The notes under the pieces are model-generated. The model was not told the DNA's origin. It saw only the letters and a list, made by a program, of their open reading frames with translations, and ran no database searches. A stretch of DNA of 64,000 nucleotides from Aradus depressus (Eukaryota > Arthropoda > Insecta > Hemiptera > Aradidae): assembly GCA_963662175.1 (NCBI GenBank), contig OY759217.1:19284562-19348561 (forward strand), read 5' to 3'. The translations under genes were made by a program, and so were the position numbers. Numbering within the stretch: the first letter of the stretch is position 1; every line of letters begins with the position of its first letter. Shown here one piece after another: positions 53,695 through 63,689 of this stretch.

Positions 53695-54223
53695 TGTATC
53701 TATTAGAATAAGCTGATGTTTATTAGTTATATACAAACTGATGTGTGATTTCTCCTCTGGTCGAGTCGTTAAACGTGTGTACAATTGAAAAATAGTGAAT
53801 ATATAATACTGTAGAGGGCGCCGGTAGCTCAGCGGTATGCGTGCTTGCCTTCTGAGCTCAAGAACGTGGGTTCGAAACCCGATCGAGGCCTGGGAGATGA
53901 AATAAACTTAAGCACGCCATCCTTCGGATGGGACGTTAAGCGACAGTCGTGACGAAAGAGCGCTCTGGTAGTAGGCGATATGACCTCGTAGTTAAAGCCC
54001 GGGCATGAGTCATAAAACCTAACAACCTATAATGCTGTATTCAAAAGTAAGGAAGTGTGTTTGTGTTGCAATGTATTTAATCAATTTTTAATGGTTTTTA
54101 TCACTCACGATTGTTTTAGTGTCTAAAATAATTATTCCTACAACAAATAATGTTAATACAATTTTTTTATTATTTTATTTTTCGCGGCCATGAACTATTA
54201 ATAAAGTGATTTTTCTCTACTTA
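53695..54223 (+). repeat. Duplicated unit, copy 2 (filled SINE site)
   Basis: Matches 51090-51390 on both sides of an S1 SINE. Similarity ends at GTGATTTTTCTCTACTT, next to the TSD of the Jockey-like element. Confidence 0.8.
53814..54027 (+). mobile_element. S1 SINE with internal deletion, TSD and empty site
   Basis: TATAATACTGTA (53802-53813) and TATAATGCTGTA (54028-54039) flank it. The head is complete (GAGGGCGCCGGTAGCTCAGC, GGGTTCGAAACCC); about 110 bp of the body are missing near 53948. Confidence 0.88.
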
Positions 54224-54382
54224 TCTTTAATGTTGGACAGCTGTTTCAGCATTGTGGTTATAAAGTAGCTTTATATATGTACAAAGTTTAATTTAATCGT
54301 GAGACTAAATTGTAAACCAAATTTACTCAATTTTGTGACGTATTTGCGGGTAAAGACTCCCTCTACCCGAAGAGATGAGGAA

Positions 54383-55615
54383 ATGTCTTCCAAAGACATA
54401 AAAACCATCCCTGCAGTCAACATGTCACTAGCTGCTAATGAATCCCCAATAAACTGGGCAGAAGACCTCACCACAGTAGCAGACAGCGGGTCCTGGACCC
54501 AAGTCAACTCCAGGAAGAGGCCTGGAGCCAACTCTCCCACCAGTCAGTCCGTAAGCAAAAAATACTTAACTGACCTTTCCCTCGTTCACACACAAAATAG
54601 ATTCGAACCGTTGAATGCTATTCAAGTAGATAACACCAAACCAGAACCGAAATTCAAAATTCCACCGATATTTCTCCATGATGTAAATAATTTTCAAGCC
54701 ATTTTAAGCGATATAAAAAGGTTAGTCAGCGATCAGTTTGAAATGAAACAAGCTGGAAGTCGCATTAAAATACTAACTTCCACCATTCCCGACTTTCGCA
54801 CTCTCACAAAATATTACGATGATCATCAAGTGCCCTATCACACCTACAGAGCTCCAGATGAAAAACGACTGTCTGTAGTTATAAAAGGTCTCCCTCTATC
54901 TATCACGGATAACGAAATCAAAAATGAACTTCAGCAATTAAACTATCCTATTTTTAAGGTCATGAGACTTTTAAATAAGCAGAAGGAGCCCATCCCCATA
55001 GCAGTGGCAGAGCTCGAAGACAACGACGCAGGACGAAATATCCTCAAGCTAGACCGTCTCCTATTCTGCATAGTTAGGGTCGAACCCAGGCGTAAACCAC
55101 GTGGGATCCCACAGTGTACCCGCTGCCAGCGCTATTTTCACACCAAGAACTATTGTCGACTGCAGCCGCGGTGCGTCAAGTGCACCGGTAGCCACCACTG
55201 GACTGAGTGCCCCCAGGACAAGAGGACGGCCCCCCAATGCGTCAACTGTAACGAGCAACACTCAGCCAATTACAGAGGTTGCAGTTTTTACAGGTCTTTC
55301 CAAGAGAGGAATCAAAGAGCAGCACCGCCAGTGGCCCCTCGCCTTCCTTCACATCCACAGACAGTGCAGCCTAGCACCAGCAAGTCGTCATATGCCGAGG
55401 CAGCAAAGGTAATAACGGCTTCCTTACCAAAGATGCATCCCAAACATAACATCTCACAAAACACATCATCACTTCTTCATACGCATACACCAAACACGAA
55501 CAGCAAACTTGAAAACACCATAGTCCAAATTGTGAATCAACTCATCCCTACCATAGTACAATTAATATTAAACTCCCTTAGCACCAACATAACTAGACTG
55601 CATCCTGAAATATGA
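54383..55615 (+). CDS. Jockey-like ORF1 (gag-like RNA-binding protein)
   Basis: 410 codons from ATG 54383 (MSSKDIKTIPAVNMSL); the frame opens further upstream at 54299 only through a GTG, so I prefer the ATG. ORF1 proteins of this clade bind element RNA and chaperone nucleic acid. Three CCHC zinc knuckles are visible: about residues 245-258 (CTRCQRYFHTKNYC), 264-276 (CVKCTGSHHWTEC) and 286-300 (CVNCNEQHSANYRGC). The middle (about residues 120-235) fits the RRM-like region of Jockey gag (VVIKGLPLSITDNEIKNEL). Pro/Ser-rich and polar C-terminus. The stop TGA overlaps the ORF2 start as ATGA (55612-55615), suggesting reinitiation. Confidence 0.9.
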   Translation: MSSKDIKTIPAVNMSLAANESPINWAEDLTTVADSGSWTQVNSRKRPGANSPTSQSVSKKYLTDLSLVHTQNRFEPLNAIQVDNTKPEPKFKIPPIFLHDVNNFQAILSDIKRLVSDQFEMKQAGSRIKILTSTIPDFRTLTKYYDDHQVPYHTYRAPDEKRLSVVIKGLPLSITDNEIKNELQQLNYPIFKVMRLLNKQKEPIPIAVAELEDNDAGRNILKLDRLLFCIVRVEPRRKPRGIPQCTRCQRYFHTKNYCRLQPRCVKCTGSHHWTECPQDKRTAPQCVNCNEQHSANYRGCSFYRSFQERNQRAAPPVAPRLPSHPQTVQPSTSKSSYAEAAKVITASLPKMHPKHNISQNTSSLLHTHTPNTNSKLENTIVQIVNQLIPTIVQLILNSLSTNITRLHPEI

Positions 55616-58374
55616 CGGACACAAACACAGTACTACCAACTGACTTCTCGCCTTACAGTTCATCACTCCTAACTTCATCTCTTTTAGCTCCTACTGACTT
55701 AACAAACTTGAAGATACTCAACTGGAACTCGAACGGACTTAAACAGAGACAAAACACCTTCACCGAATTCATTCACAGACATGACATCGACATCGCGTGT
55801 ATTACTGAAACCCACCTGGTGGCTGAAGACAGACTCAGGGTTGGTGGTTACCAGGTTTACAGACATGACCAACGGACTCGGACGGGAGGGGTTGCAATCT
55901 TCATCAAACGGACCATCAAGCATTGCTCCATAGAGTTCCATAACCTCATCAACCTCCAAGCCATAGGGCTCAAACTGTTCAGTCACTCTGGAAACCCCAT
56001 TCATATCATAGCCGCCTATCAACGACCCAGTACTAATCTTTTAGAGGTCGACTTGCTATCAGTCTTCTCAGGGATACCGACTATCCTGATTGGGGACTTA
56101 AACAGTAAACACAGACTATGGGGCTGCAGAATGACAAACAATAACGGAAGCAGACTTCTTCATTACTCCAACAGACTTGACATGCTAGTTATCCCTCCCG
56201 ACGAACCGACCTTCTTCCCCACACAGCACAATTTTCTCCCCGACATCCTGGACATCTGTCTCATACAGAACATCAGATTCCCTTTTTTCCAAAAACCCCT
56301 AGTTGAGTTAGACTCAGACCATTTACCGGTTATAGTAACGTTCATTGAAGAATTTCAAAAGAACCCCCCTCTACCAAAATTAATAAATGGGAAAATTGAC
56401 TGGGACGTATTTCGTGACCGACTAACAGATACACTTACTATACCTCTCAATTATAACTCTACAGACGACATCGACGTGCACATTGGACATTTTAATGACA
56501 GTATAAGGAGCTCAATCGACCTCTCGACGTACAAGAAGTACTCGGATCTCCGGCCTGGCCAGAGAACAGTCCCCCGACACATTCTCTCGCTAATAAAAGA
56601 GAAAAATAGATTGCGAAAATTATGGCAACGTTCTAGGCTACCCCAGGACAAGGTTGTCTTCAATCGCATGGCTCGCGCAGTCAAGTGGGAATTAGACAAC
56701 CTCCGTATATCTAACTACCAACGACATCTAAGTGACATTTCCCCGGGAGACACTAGCTTGTGGACTGAGACAAAACGTATTTTGCGACGGCATACTCCAA
56801 TACCTACGATTACAGACGGACATACACCACCAGCCATCACTGATAACGACAAATGCAACATATTTTCTGCCCATTTAGAACAAAAATTTACACTTCATAA
56901 TTCCGCCAACTCACAAACAACAGACCTAGTGACTAACTTCATGACACAACACCATTCCACTGCAGAACTCCCGATAGAATACACAACACCACAGGAAGTC
57001 AGAGGAGTCATCAGAAAGCTCCCAACAAGGAAAACTCCAGGGGATGATCTCATCCCAAATCTGGTGCTAAAGAAGCTTCCTCCTAAAGGCGACGCCTACC
57101 TCACCAGCATCTTCAACGCATGCCTTCGGTTCGGCTACTTTCCTTCGGCCTGGAAGAATGCAATAGTCCTCCTTTTCCACAAGCCTGGGAAACCAAAGCA
57201 TGATCCGGCCAGCTATCGCCCAATCAGCCTGTTGCCGACCATATCAAAAGTGTTTGAGAAAATTATCCTTCGACGGCTTTTGACTCACCTGGACTCAACG
57301 CAAACTATCCCGGAGCACCAGTTTGGATTCCGTTCGAATCACTCGACCCTCCACCAGCTTCAGCGGGTCACTGAAGCTATTATCAAAGGATTCGAAAAGA
57401 AGGAGTATACAGCTGCAGCATCGCTAGACGTGGCAGCCGCGTTCGACTCCATCTGGCATGAGGGGTTGCTGTACAAACTTCACTTGACAGGACCACCGCA
57501 GTACCTTCAGAATATGATCTCATCTTTCTTGAGGGATCGCTCTTTCCAGGTCAGGATCAACGCCGCGGTCAGCAGACGGAGGACGATAGGTGCAGGTGTC
57601 CCTCAGGGAGCTATTCTCAGCCCAGTTCTTTTTAACTTATACTGCCATGACATGCCAGTCCCGCAGACCACGGTGCTTGCTACCTATGCGGACGACACTT
57701 TAATACTAGCACAACACTCCGATATTCACATTGCCACACACACTCTCCAATCAGCTGTCTCCATCATCTCAACTTGGTTTTCTAACTGGAAGTTAAAATT
57801 AAATCCTTTGAAATCATCAGCCAAAATTTTTTCTCTCCGCCAAATACGCCAAACCAACAACATCCAAATTGACAATACTGATATTCCCTGGAATACTTCA
57901 CAACAAACATTAAAATATCTCGGTTTACACATGGACACAAGACTTACATGGCACACCCACATCTCAACAAAACTAACACAAGCATATCAAAGACTCTCAC
58001 AACTTTATCCACTCATTAACCGCAACACTCCACTCCGCCCAAATTGCATCAAAATCTTGTACACATCACTATTACGTCCACTACTAACATATGCTTGCCC
58101 AATATGGTACAGTGCAAGCAAAACAGTAAAACGAAAATTACAATCATTCCAAAACAAAACCCTCCGCATAGGTCTCAACGTACCGTGGTTCGTGAGAGGC
58201 AGTATAATTCATAAAGAACTGGACATAGCTCCCATGGACACCGTCCTGCGATCTCTGACTGAGACGTTCCTCCAGAACCTGCCCCTCAGCCCTGGAGCTG
58301 TCCACTTCAATATTGGACAGCCCACTGCACATCGCCGACTGCGACCCAGACTCCCACAGGACATTTTAACTTAG
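55612..58374 (+). CDS. Jockey-like ORF2: endonuclease and reverse transcriptase
   Basis: 920 codons. N-terminal apurinic-type endonuclease: LKILNWNSNGL (Asn about 39), ITETHL (Glu66), GDLN (Asp162), and SDHLPV with the catalytic Asp236-His237 pair. RT domain from about residue 480 to 760: KPGKPKHDPASYRPISLL, SLDVAAAFDS (Asp606), GVPQGAILSP (662 on) and YADD (692-695). The C-terminal tail resembles other Jockey members (LRPLLTYACPIWYSAS, QSFQNKTLRI). No RNase H is seen, as expected for Jockey. All catalytic residues are present. Target-primed reverse transcription is inferred from family knowledge and the TSD. Confidence 0.94.
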   Translation: MTDTNTVLPTDFSPYSSSLLTSSLLAPTDLTNLKILNWNSNGLKQRQNTFTEFIHRHDIDIACITETHLVAEDRLRVGGYQVYRHDQRTRTGGVAIFIKRTIKHCSIEFHNLINLQAIGLKLFSHSGNPIHIIAAYQRPSTNLLEVDLLSVFSGIPTILIGDLNSKHRLWGCRMTNNNGSRLLHYSNRLDMLVIPPDEPTFFPTQHNFLPDILDICLIQNIRFPFFQKPLVELDSDHLPVIVTFIEEFQKNPPLPKLINGKIDWDVFRDRLTDTLTIPLNYNSTDDIDVHIGHFNDSIRSSIDLSTYKKYSDLRPGQRTVPRHILSLIKEKNRLRKLWQRSRLPQDKVVFNRMARAVKWELDNLRISNYQRHLSDISPGDTSLWTETKRILRRHTPIPTITDGHTPPAITDNDKCNIFSAHLEQKFTLHNSANSQTTDLVTNFMTQHHSTAELPIEYTTPQEVRGVIRKLPTRKTPGDDLIPNLVLKKLPPKGDAYLTSIFNACLRFGYFPSAWKNAIVLLFHKPGKPKHDPASYRPISLLPTISKVFEKIILRRLLTHLDSTQTIPEHQFGFRSNHSTLHQLQRVTEAIIKGFEKKEYTAAASLDVAAAFDSIWHEGLLYKLHLTGPPQYLQNMISSFLRDRSFQVRINAAVSRRRTIGAGVPQGAILSPVLFNLYCHDMPVPQTTVLATYADDTLILAQHSDIHIATHTLQSAVSIISTWFSNWKLKLNPLKSSAKIFSLRQIRQTNNIQIDNTDIPWNTSQQTLKYLGLHMDTRLTWHTHISTKLTQAYQRLSQLYPLINRNTPLRPNCIKILYTSLLRPLLTYACPIWYSASKTVKRKLQSFQNKTLRIGLNVPWFVRGSIIHKELDIAPMDTVLRSLTETFLQNLPLSPGAVHFNIGQPTAHRRLRPRLPQDILT

Positions 58375-58401
58375 ATTTTAGTTTTATTTATCACTATTAA
58401 T

Positions 58402-58441
<40 letters not shown>

Positions 58442-58527
58442 TTTTTTTTTTTCTGTATTTTGTCATTTTTGTGAAAGGCACTTGAATGCCGGCCCAAATA
58501 AATTACTTTCTTTCTCTCTTTAATGTT

Positions 58528-59050
58528 AAAGATTGCTTCGAAAGTTGAGTGAGCTTTCATTTTGAATTGAGTTCATCATAGTTGCAATTAGTACCAACAG
58601 ATTGTGCAAACGTCAGTTAAGTGAATCACCGATTACGACTCGAATTGATTTGGATTGGACCCTCCTCGATTGAATCAGGGGAATTTAGCTGACTCGGTAC
58701 AACCTCAGCTCACAATCAGACCAATCTACCACTCAATTAGAACTTTTTACACAAATTTAAGCTCTTTTTATAGCAGTTTATCCACATTTAACACCTTTAT
58801 TGAAAACTGATTGATCTTAAGCACTACATGAAGCAGCTTTAGACCGATTTGCTGTTTACAGTCAATTTGGAATAAATCTGAGAGCTGAGGAAAAAGCTGA
58901 AATATGTTTCATTTAAATAGGAAAGATTTAGGCAATGTTAAAGTACATGAAAGCAACCAAAAAAAATATGTTATACAAAAACTTTCCATACTTATAGAAA
59001 AATCTTTAACATTTTGTTAATATAAGTTTACAGTTGTATTACTGAGTGAT
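58528..59050. other. Unassigned sequence
   Basis: No repeat or coding evidence recognised. Confidence 0.45.
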
Positions 59051-59147
59051 ACTAGACAAAATGAGAGGAGTCCTTTGGGATTTTTTGAATTTATATATAA
59101 AATTCACATCGATACATTCATAACGTCAGCAGTTATTATTTCATTTT

Positions 59148-59435
59148 GAGGGCGCTGGTAGCTCAGTGGTATGCGTGTTAAAGAGACTGAGCTCAAGATC
59201 ACGGGTTCGAAACCCGGAGTCCTTAGTTTATTTTATCTGGGAGGTAAGTAAATATAAGCATGCCGTCCTTCGGATGGTCTTGAGCCTGTACGATGCAGGT
59301 ACTTGTTACTGACCCCTACCCTAGGTGAATAAAAATTTAGGAGTCCCATAGTAGTGTCGGGAACATGTCAAGTGTGACGAAAGAGCGCTCTGGTAGTAGG
59401 GCGAAGTGAAAGCCCGGGCATGAGTCATGATAACT
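59148..59435 (+). mobile_element. S1 SINE, inserted in an R1 copy
   Basis: Head GAGGGCGCTGGTAGCTCAGT and box B GGTTCGAAACCC near 59203, then a body with small deletions and the end GCCCGGGCATGAGTCATGAT. R1 sequence precedes it (59060-59147). Confidence 0.85.
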
Positions 59436-59584
59436 AATTAATTGTTATTCATTTTATCGTATAATAACTCTTTACTTTTTACTATTGTTGTTATTACTAA
59501 TCACAATGTGTGTCTGAACCTAAGAGTTATAGCTTCACAGGATGTCAAATATAAAGTAGTCTGACCTCTCACATATTTTTATTA

Positions 59585-59634
59585 AAGTAATAGCTAGCCG
59601 GCTTTCGAGGTTTCCCTCATCATCAGGCAGTCTA
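59585..59634 (-). ncRNA. Hammerhead ribozyme, family A (left arm)
   Basis: Core CUGAUGA, extra U, GAGG/CCUC helix II with GAAA loop, GAAA, AGCCGGCU, A. The outer helix I is weaker than in the 15419 copy because ACTTT replaces ACTAC. Confidence 0.7.
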
Positions 59635-59701
59635 CAAAAGAACCATCCTTAATATGTAATATAAATTGCTATTTATATTACATATGAAGGATGGTTCTTT
59701 T

Positions 59702-59754
59702 GTAGACTGCCTGATGATGAGGGAAACCTCGAAAGCCGGCTAGCTATTACTTTA
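59702..59754 (+). ncRNA. Hammerhead ribozyme, family A (right arm)
   Basis: Same features as the left arm on the plus strand; core at 59711-59717. Confidence 0.7.
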
Positions 59755-59864
59755 ATAAAAATCTGTGAGAGGTCAGACTACCTTATATTTGACATCCTGC
59801 GAAATAATCACTTCTCACTACATCAGCCATCTTCATACTAAGAGTTAATAGCTTTTTATGTATC

Positions 59865-60044
59865 ATATGTGATAGTAAGCTATTGTGGGACGAGATTTCT
59901 AATAGAAATAAAAGACATTGTCTTCCCACTGTTTTATTTTATACCAGAACCGGTTTTCGACGCAACAACTGGCCAGTTATCTTCCAACCGCTGTGCTGTG
60001 TGGGTGGGATGAACCACTGATGATGACGCTGTTGCGTCGAAAAT
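59865..60044. mobile_element. HHR-family D element with 13-bp TSD, next to an A element
   Basis: CTTTTTATGTATC is duplicated at 59852-59864 and 60045-60057. The left part is D terminal sequence in minus orientation ending in a ribozyme 3' half (GAAA, AACCGGUU, C). The right part supplies a 5' half in plus orientation: core CUGAUGA 60017-60023 and helix II GACGC/GCGUC with loop UGUU. The element stops at GAAAAT, inside what should be helix III. Confidence 0.78.
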
Positions 60045-60364
60045 CTTTTTATGTATCTTATTCATAAGCTTGATATATCCTATTAACATTTTATGATTTA
60101 ACGAAAATAATAATAATTAATTTTATGTTTGCCAGAAAGCAACAATAATCTACCTTCGTTTAAAAAAAGTTTTAATTTACCGTTTTTAATATCCTTTTTT
60201 CAGTGTTCTAATTACAGAAATAACATGAATTAATGGTATAAAAAATAAATACCTGTTTAAAAATAAATGAGAACAAAGAGTGGGTTGAATTTGCCAGGTT
60301 CCCGCTATAGTGTTTAGTTCAATGGGCGGTACATAGGGGCGCTGAAACTTGTTGCCACTCTCAC

Positions 60365-60570
60365 ACAGCACGCCGTTCTTTGGATGGGACGTTAAGGGAT
60401 GGTCGACCTGTACGATGTCAGGTTCTCGTAAAAGACTCCTACCATAGGTAAATAAAAATTTAGGATTCTTAGTAGAGTTGGGCTCATATCCATCCGAGGG
60501 ACGAAAGAGCACTCTGATAGTAGGCGACCTCGTAGTTAAAGCCCAGGAACGAGTCACAATAACTAACTAA
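60365..60570 (+). mobile_element. S1 SINE, 5'-truncated
   Basis: Begins CACGCCGTTCTTTGGATGGG and ends with a degraded GCCCAGGAACGAGTCACAAT. Confidence 0.78.
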
Positions 60571-60639
60571 TTTTCATGAAAAGGTGTTCTTTTTATTTTA
60601 TTTATTTTTATATTATTTCAATCAACATTAGTTGTATTT

Positions 60640-61390
60640 GTTATACATTCGTCGTATAGTTGCCATGTAACTTTTTCCCCTACTAATCCCTAATCCCCCC
60701 TCCTCCTAACCTTTGACAGATTTGGCGGAAAATCAATAGGTGTCGCACTTATTGGGTTCTGGATACACATTTGTTTGAAAATATTGAGGGCGCCGGTAGC
60801 TCAGTGGTATGCGTTCTTGTCTTCTGAGCTCAAGACCGTGGGTTCGAAACCCGACCGAGGCCCTTAGTTTATTTTATATGGAAAGTAAAATAAGCTTAAG
60901 CTCGCCGTCCTTCGGATGGGACGCTAAGCGATGGTCCCGAGCCTGTACGATGTCAGGTACTCCTTAAAGACCCCTACCCTAGGAGAATAAAAATTTAGGG
61001 TAGGCAACATTTAGGATTTCCACAGTAGAGTCGGGCTCATGTCCACCGAGTGACAAAAGAGCGCAGTAAGCGATATGACCTTGTACTTAAAGCCCGGGCA
61101 TGAGTCATAAAACCTAATCTAACCTGTTGAAAATATATAGCTATCTTATTTAAGGACTTTTGAAAACCTCACATTAAATTTCGTTTGAATATTTTCAATA
61201 TATCGACAATTATTCGAGTTTTTTGAGCCCTTCATCTCTCTTTTGGCCGATTTCACTGAAAATTTACAAGTGTTCTCCTTATTGGGTCCATGGGATCCAC
61301 TTATAAAATTTCGTTTCGAAACGTCATCACATATCCAGTTATTAACGTTTTTGAGTTCATTCCCCACCGATTCTCTAATTATTGGATTTG
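60640..61390 (+). repeat. R1-derived duplicated unit, copy 1 (with SINE)
   Basis: TATACATTCGTCGTATAGTT, GTCGCACTTATTGGGTTC and TTATTTAAGGACTTTTG-like blocks recur at 63690-63990. An S1 SINE splits this copy. Confidence 0.75.
60785..61126 (+). mobile_element. S1 SINE with short TSD
   Basis: TTGAAAATAT-type flanks at about 60775-60784 and 61127-61136. Complete head (GAGGGCGCCGGTAGCTCAGT, GGGTTCGAAACCC) and body. The paralogous unit at 63690 lacks it. Confidence 0.87.
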
Positions 61391-61399
61391 TTTTTGTTA

Positions 61400-61905
61400 A
61401 GCCTGCGTGTTTAATTTTTTAATTCTTTAAAATCTCAGTTATTAATACTATGTTACTATATATCTGGTAGGCGATATGACCTTATAGTTAAAGCCCTGGC
61501 AAAACGTTTGCTATTTCACTTAAAAGCTGGTTTCTTTCCAGATGAAAAATTAGGAAAACAGCCGAGTCAAACAAACACAAATGCAAAGTTTACAAAAGAA
61601 GAAACACGTAACTCTAATGTGAGCCATGAAAGACCAACTCGGGACAGGGATACAATTGAAGGAAAAAAGATCCAGGGAAAAAGGTGGGTCCTTCTTTTGA
61701 TCCGTTTTTTATAACAGAAATTAGCGCGTCGTTAGAGCTTTTGTAAGCACCCCTCCCTACCCTCTTCGTAACTGGTGGACAAAGAAGATTTTTTTAATTA
61801 AATATAAAACCAACTGGGATATTATACATTCAAATTGTATACATTTCCCGGCTTATTACTTCAAGGTAGTACCCCCAAAGGAGTAACTTAACATAGCATA
61901 ATGGT
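61400..61905. other. Unassigned; short S1 end at 61465-61500
   Basis: GGTAGGCGATATGACC at 61467 is an S1 3' fragment. The small frame at 61508-61714 has no recognised motif. Confidence 0.45.
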
Positions 61906-61909
61906 AGAT

Positions 61910-62290
61910 ATTATGAAGAAAAAAAAGAGGACGGTGAATCACCGGAAATGAACTCAAGCGCCAATGAATTAACTAATTTTTCGCTTTCTCTACGTAACCA
62001 ATTCACCGATTTATTTGAAAATCGTTAGTTGTCTTACTCAAGGAATATTGAAACCTCATATTAAGTTTTGTGTTCATACATTCATTATGTCGGCAGTTAT
62101 TACGATTTTTAAGTTGAGTCGTCCTCATCTGACACCTATTTCACTTAAGCCAATTTTGCTGCAAATTAATAGTTATCGCCCTTATTTGGATTTGAATTCA
62201 AATACGAAATTTCATTTCGATACGTTCATTACATCGGCCGATTTGGCTGAAAATCAATAAGGTGGTGCTCATGAGTGCTCTTTTGAATAC
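61910..62290 (+). repeat. Dispersed repeat R1
   Basis: Begins GACGGTGAATCACCGG. Two module anchors near 62069 and 62213, 144 bp apart. Confidence 0.78.
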
Positions 62291-62299
62291 ACATATAAT

Positions 62300-62650
62300 A
62301 ATAATAATAATAATACATTTATTTCCGTTAAACCAATACATGATAATACGTCCGTAAAAGGATTTATACATTAAGATAGCTTATAAATTAGATTTATAAC
62401 TATTTGAGTCTAACACTCATATAATACGTAGTAATAAAAAAAACTATAAAAAAAAGTAAAATTAAATTAAATTATGAGTATAAAAAAAAATGAAACATAG
62501 ATACATTTATAATATGTAGACACATTTTTCAATTTAATAAAAATTGAGATCTATTTTTGAAAAACTCTTCGGAAGTGTCTTTATCCCAACGATGTTTCGG
62601 GACGTTCTCACGTCACTTCATCAGGTCCCAATGTGAGAGATATATAAAAA
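62300..62650 (-). mobile_element. HHR-family E terminal repeat (solo)
   Basis: Minus orientation: ribozyme at 62586-62640, then AAAGACACTTCCGAAGAG and an AT-rich stretch to TTTAACGGAAATAAATG. Collinear with 17130-17760 without the SINE. Confidence 0.65.
62586..62640 (-). ncRNA. Hammerhead-like motif, family E
   Basis: Core CUGAUGA, extra A, helix II GUGACG/CGUCCC with one mismatch and loop UGAGAA, GAAA, then CAUCGUU, allowing a two-pair helix III (AC/GU). More complete than the 17130 copy. Confidence 0.55.
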
Positions 62651-62889
62651 AACAACAAAAAAAACAATGTAACTATAACAAATAAATAAATAATCTAAAT
62701 AAATAATTTAAAAATATATAAATGAATAAATAAAACAATAATGTACATTCGCCTGACCTTTAAGGTGTGGAGGAACTCTGCCCAAAAAATAAAAATGTAA
62801 CCTTTGTATCAATTAATGTTTTTGGATATGAAACACGATTATTTATTGTGATATTATTATTCTTTTTGAACAATGAGAATAAAACGTAG

Positions 62890-63060
62890 GTAACATAAAA
62901 AGAGTCGATACATTCATTCTATCGGGAGTCATGGAGACACATATTAGCACACACTTTTTAATTGGTTTTTAATGATTGAATCAGGGGGTCGGAAAACATG
63001 AAATTCCGGTGAAAATTCAACATCGAATATCTGACCGATTAAATAACTTCCCCTATACAA
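62890..63060 (+). repeat. Dispersed repeat R1, 3' end
   Basis: GTCGATACATTCATTCTATC, GGAAAACATGAAATTCCGGT and ATAACTTCCCCTATAC. Confidence 0.78.
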
Positions 63061-63122
63061 CTGAGGTAATATTTAAGAATTATTAATAATTAAAATCATG
63101 TATATGTAAAAATGGCTTAAAA

Positions 63123-63677
63123 AGACTTCTGCTGGCCCAAAGAGCGTATTTCTCTGTCATCAAGCTGCTACGGTCCAGAGCCTTGTCAAGGAACCTGAAG
63201 TATAGGATCTACAGCTCCATGGTAAAGCCCGTTCTGATATATGGGTGTGAAACCTGGACCCTGACCTCACATCTGGAGAAACGTTTCCAGACGTTTGAAA
63301 ATAAAGTCCTGAGGAAAATAGCAGGTCCGGTCAAGGATAGAGAAACCCAAGAGTGGAGGATCAGAACCAACAGGGAGCTGAGGGACATCTTCTGGCAACA
63401 CCCGACCGTAGTTGCAGATATGAAATCACGGCGCTTAAGATGGGCTGGACACGTGGTGAGAAGCGGACAGCAGACAGCCATAGGACGCATCATGGACGCT
63501 CAGGTCCAAGGAGCCAGATCACGAGGAGGACCAAGGCTGAGGTGGGCTGACCTGGTGAAGAAGGATGCTGTGGAACACCACGTGGTCAACTGGCGACCGG
63601 TGGCGCACGACAGATCGCGGCGGAGAAGGCTAGTGTGGGCGGCTAAGGATTTTCAGGTTTCGTCGCCAACGGAGTAA
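63123..63677 (+). pseudogene. LINE ORF2 C-terminal fragment, open frame
   Basis: One frame is open from about 63123 to a TAA at 63675. It reads AQRAYFSVIKLLRSRALSRN, YSSMVKPVLIYGCETWTLTS, FENKVLRKIAGPV, RRLRWAGHVVR and SRGGPRLRWADLVKKD. The YGCETW.L, LRKI.GP and RW.GH..R blocks are the conserved post-RT region of many non-LTR ORF2 proteins (CR1/RTE-like). EN and RT are absent; a 5'-truncated copy of moderate age. Confidence 0.82.
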
Positions 63678-63689
63678 GTAAGTATATGT

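Larger units (their letters stand above)
54235..58516 (+). mobile_element. Full-length Jockey-like non-LTR retrotransposon with 11-bp TSD
   Basis: TCTTTAATGTT is duplicated at 54224-54234 and 58517-58527. The insert has a 5' UTR of about 148 bp, two open ORFs overlapping by four bases, and a 3' UTR with a long T-run (58406-58440) and an AATAAATTACTTTCTTTC-type end. Both ORFs lack stops and frameshifts, so this copy may be competent or very recently inserted. It is probably the source type for the truncated tails at 11587 and 41244 or a close relative. Confidence 0.92.
59536..59837. mobile_element. HHR-family A fold-back element with TSD of about 16 bp
   Basis: CTAAGAGTTATAGCTT (59520-59535) and CTAAGAGTTAATAGCTT (59838-59854) flank it. 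A compact 302-bp palindrome with centre near 59668; arms share CACAGGATGTCAAATATAAA-like and CCATCCTT blocks. Each arm holds a family A ribozyme (59585-59634 minus, 59702-59754 plus) with intact cores. Confidence 0.85.

Noticed and set aside
54299..54382. Upstream extension of Jockey ORF1 through a GTG start
   Set aside because: A eukaryotic element should start at ATG; the first in-frame ATG is 54383.
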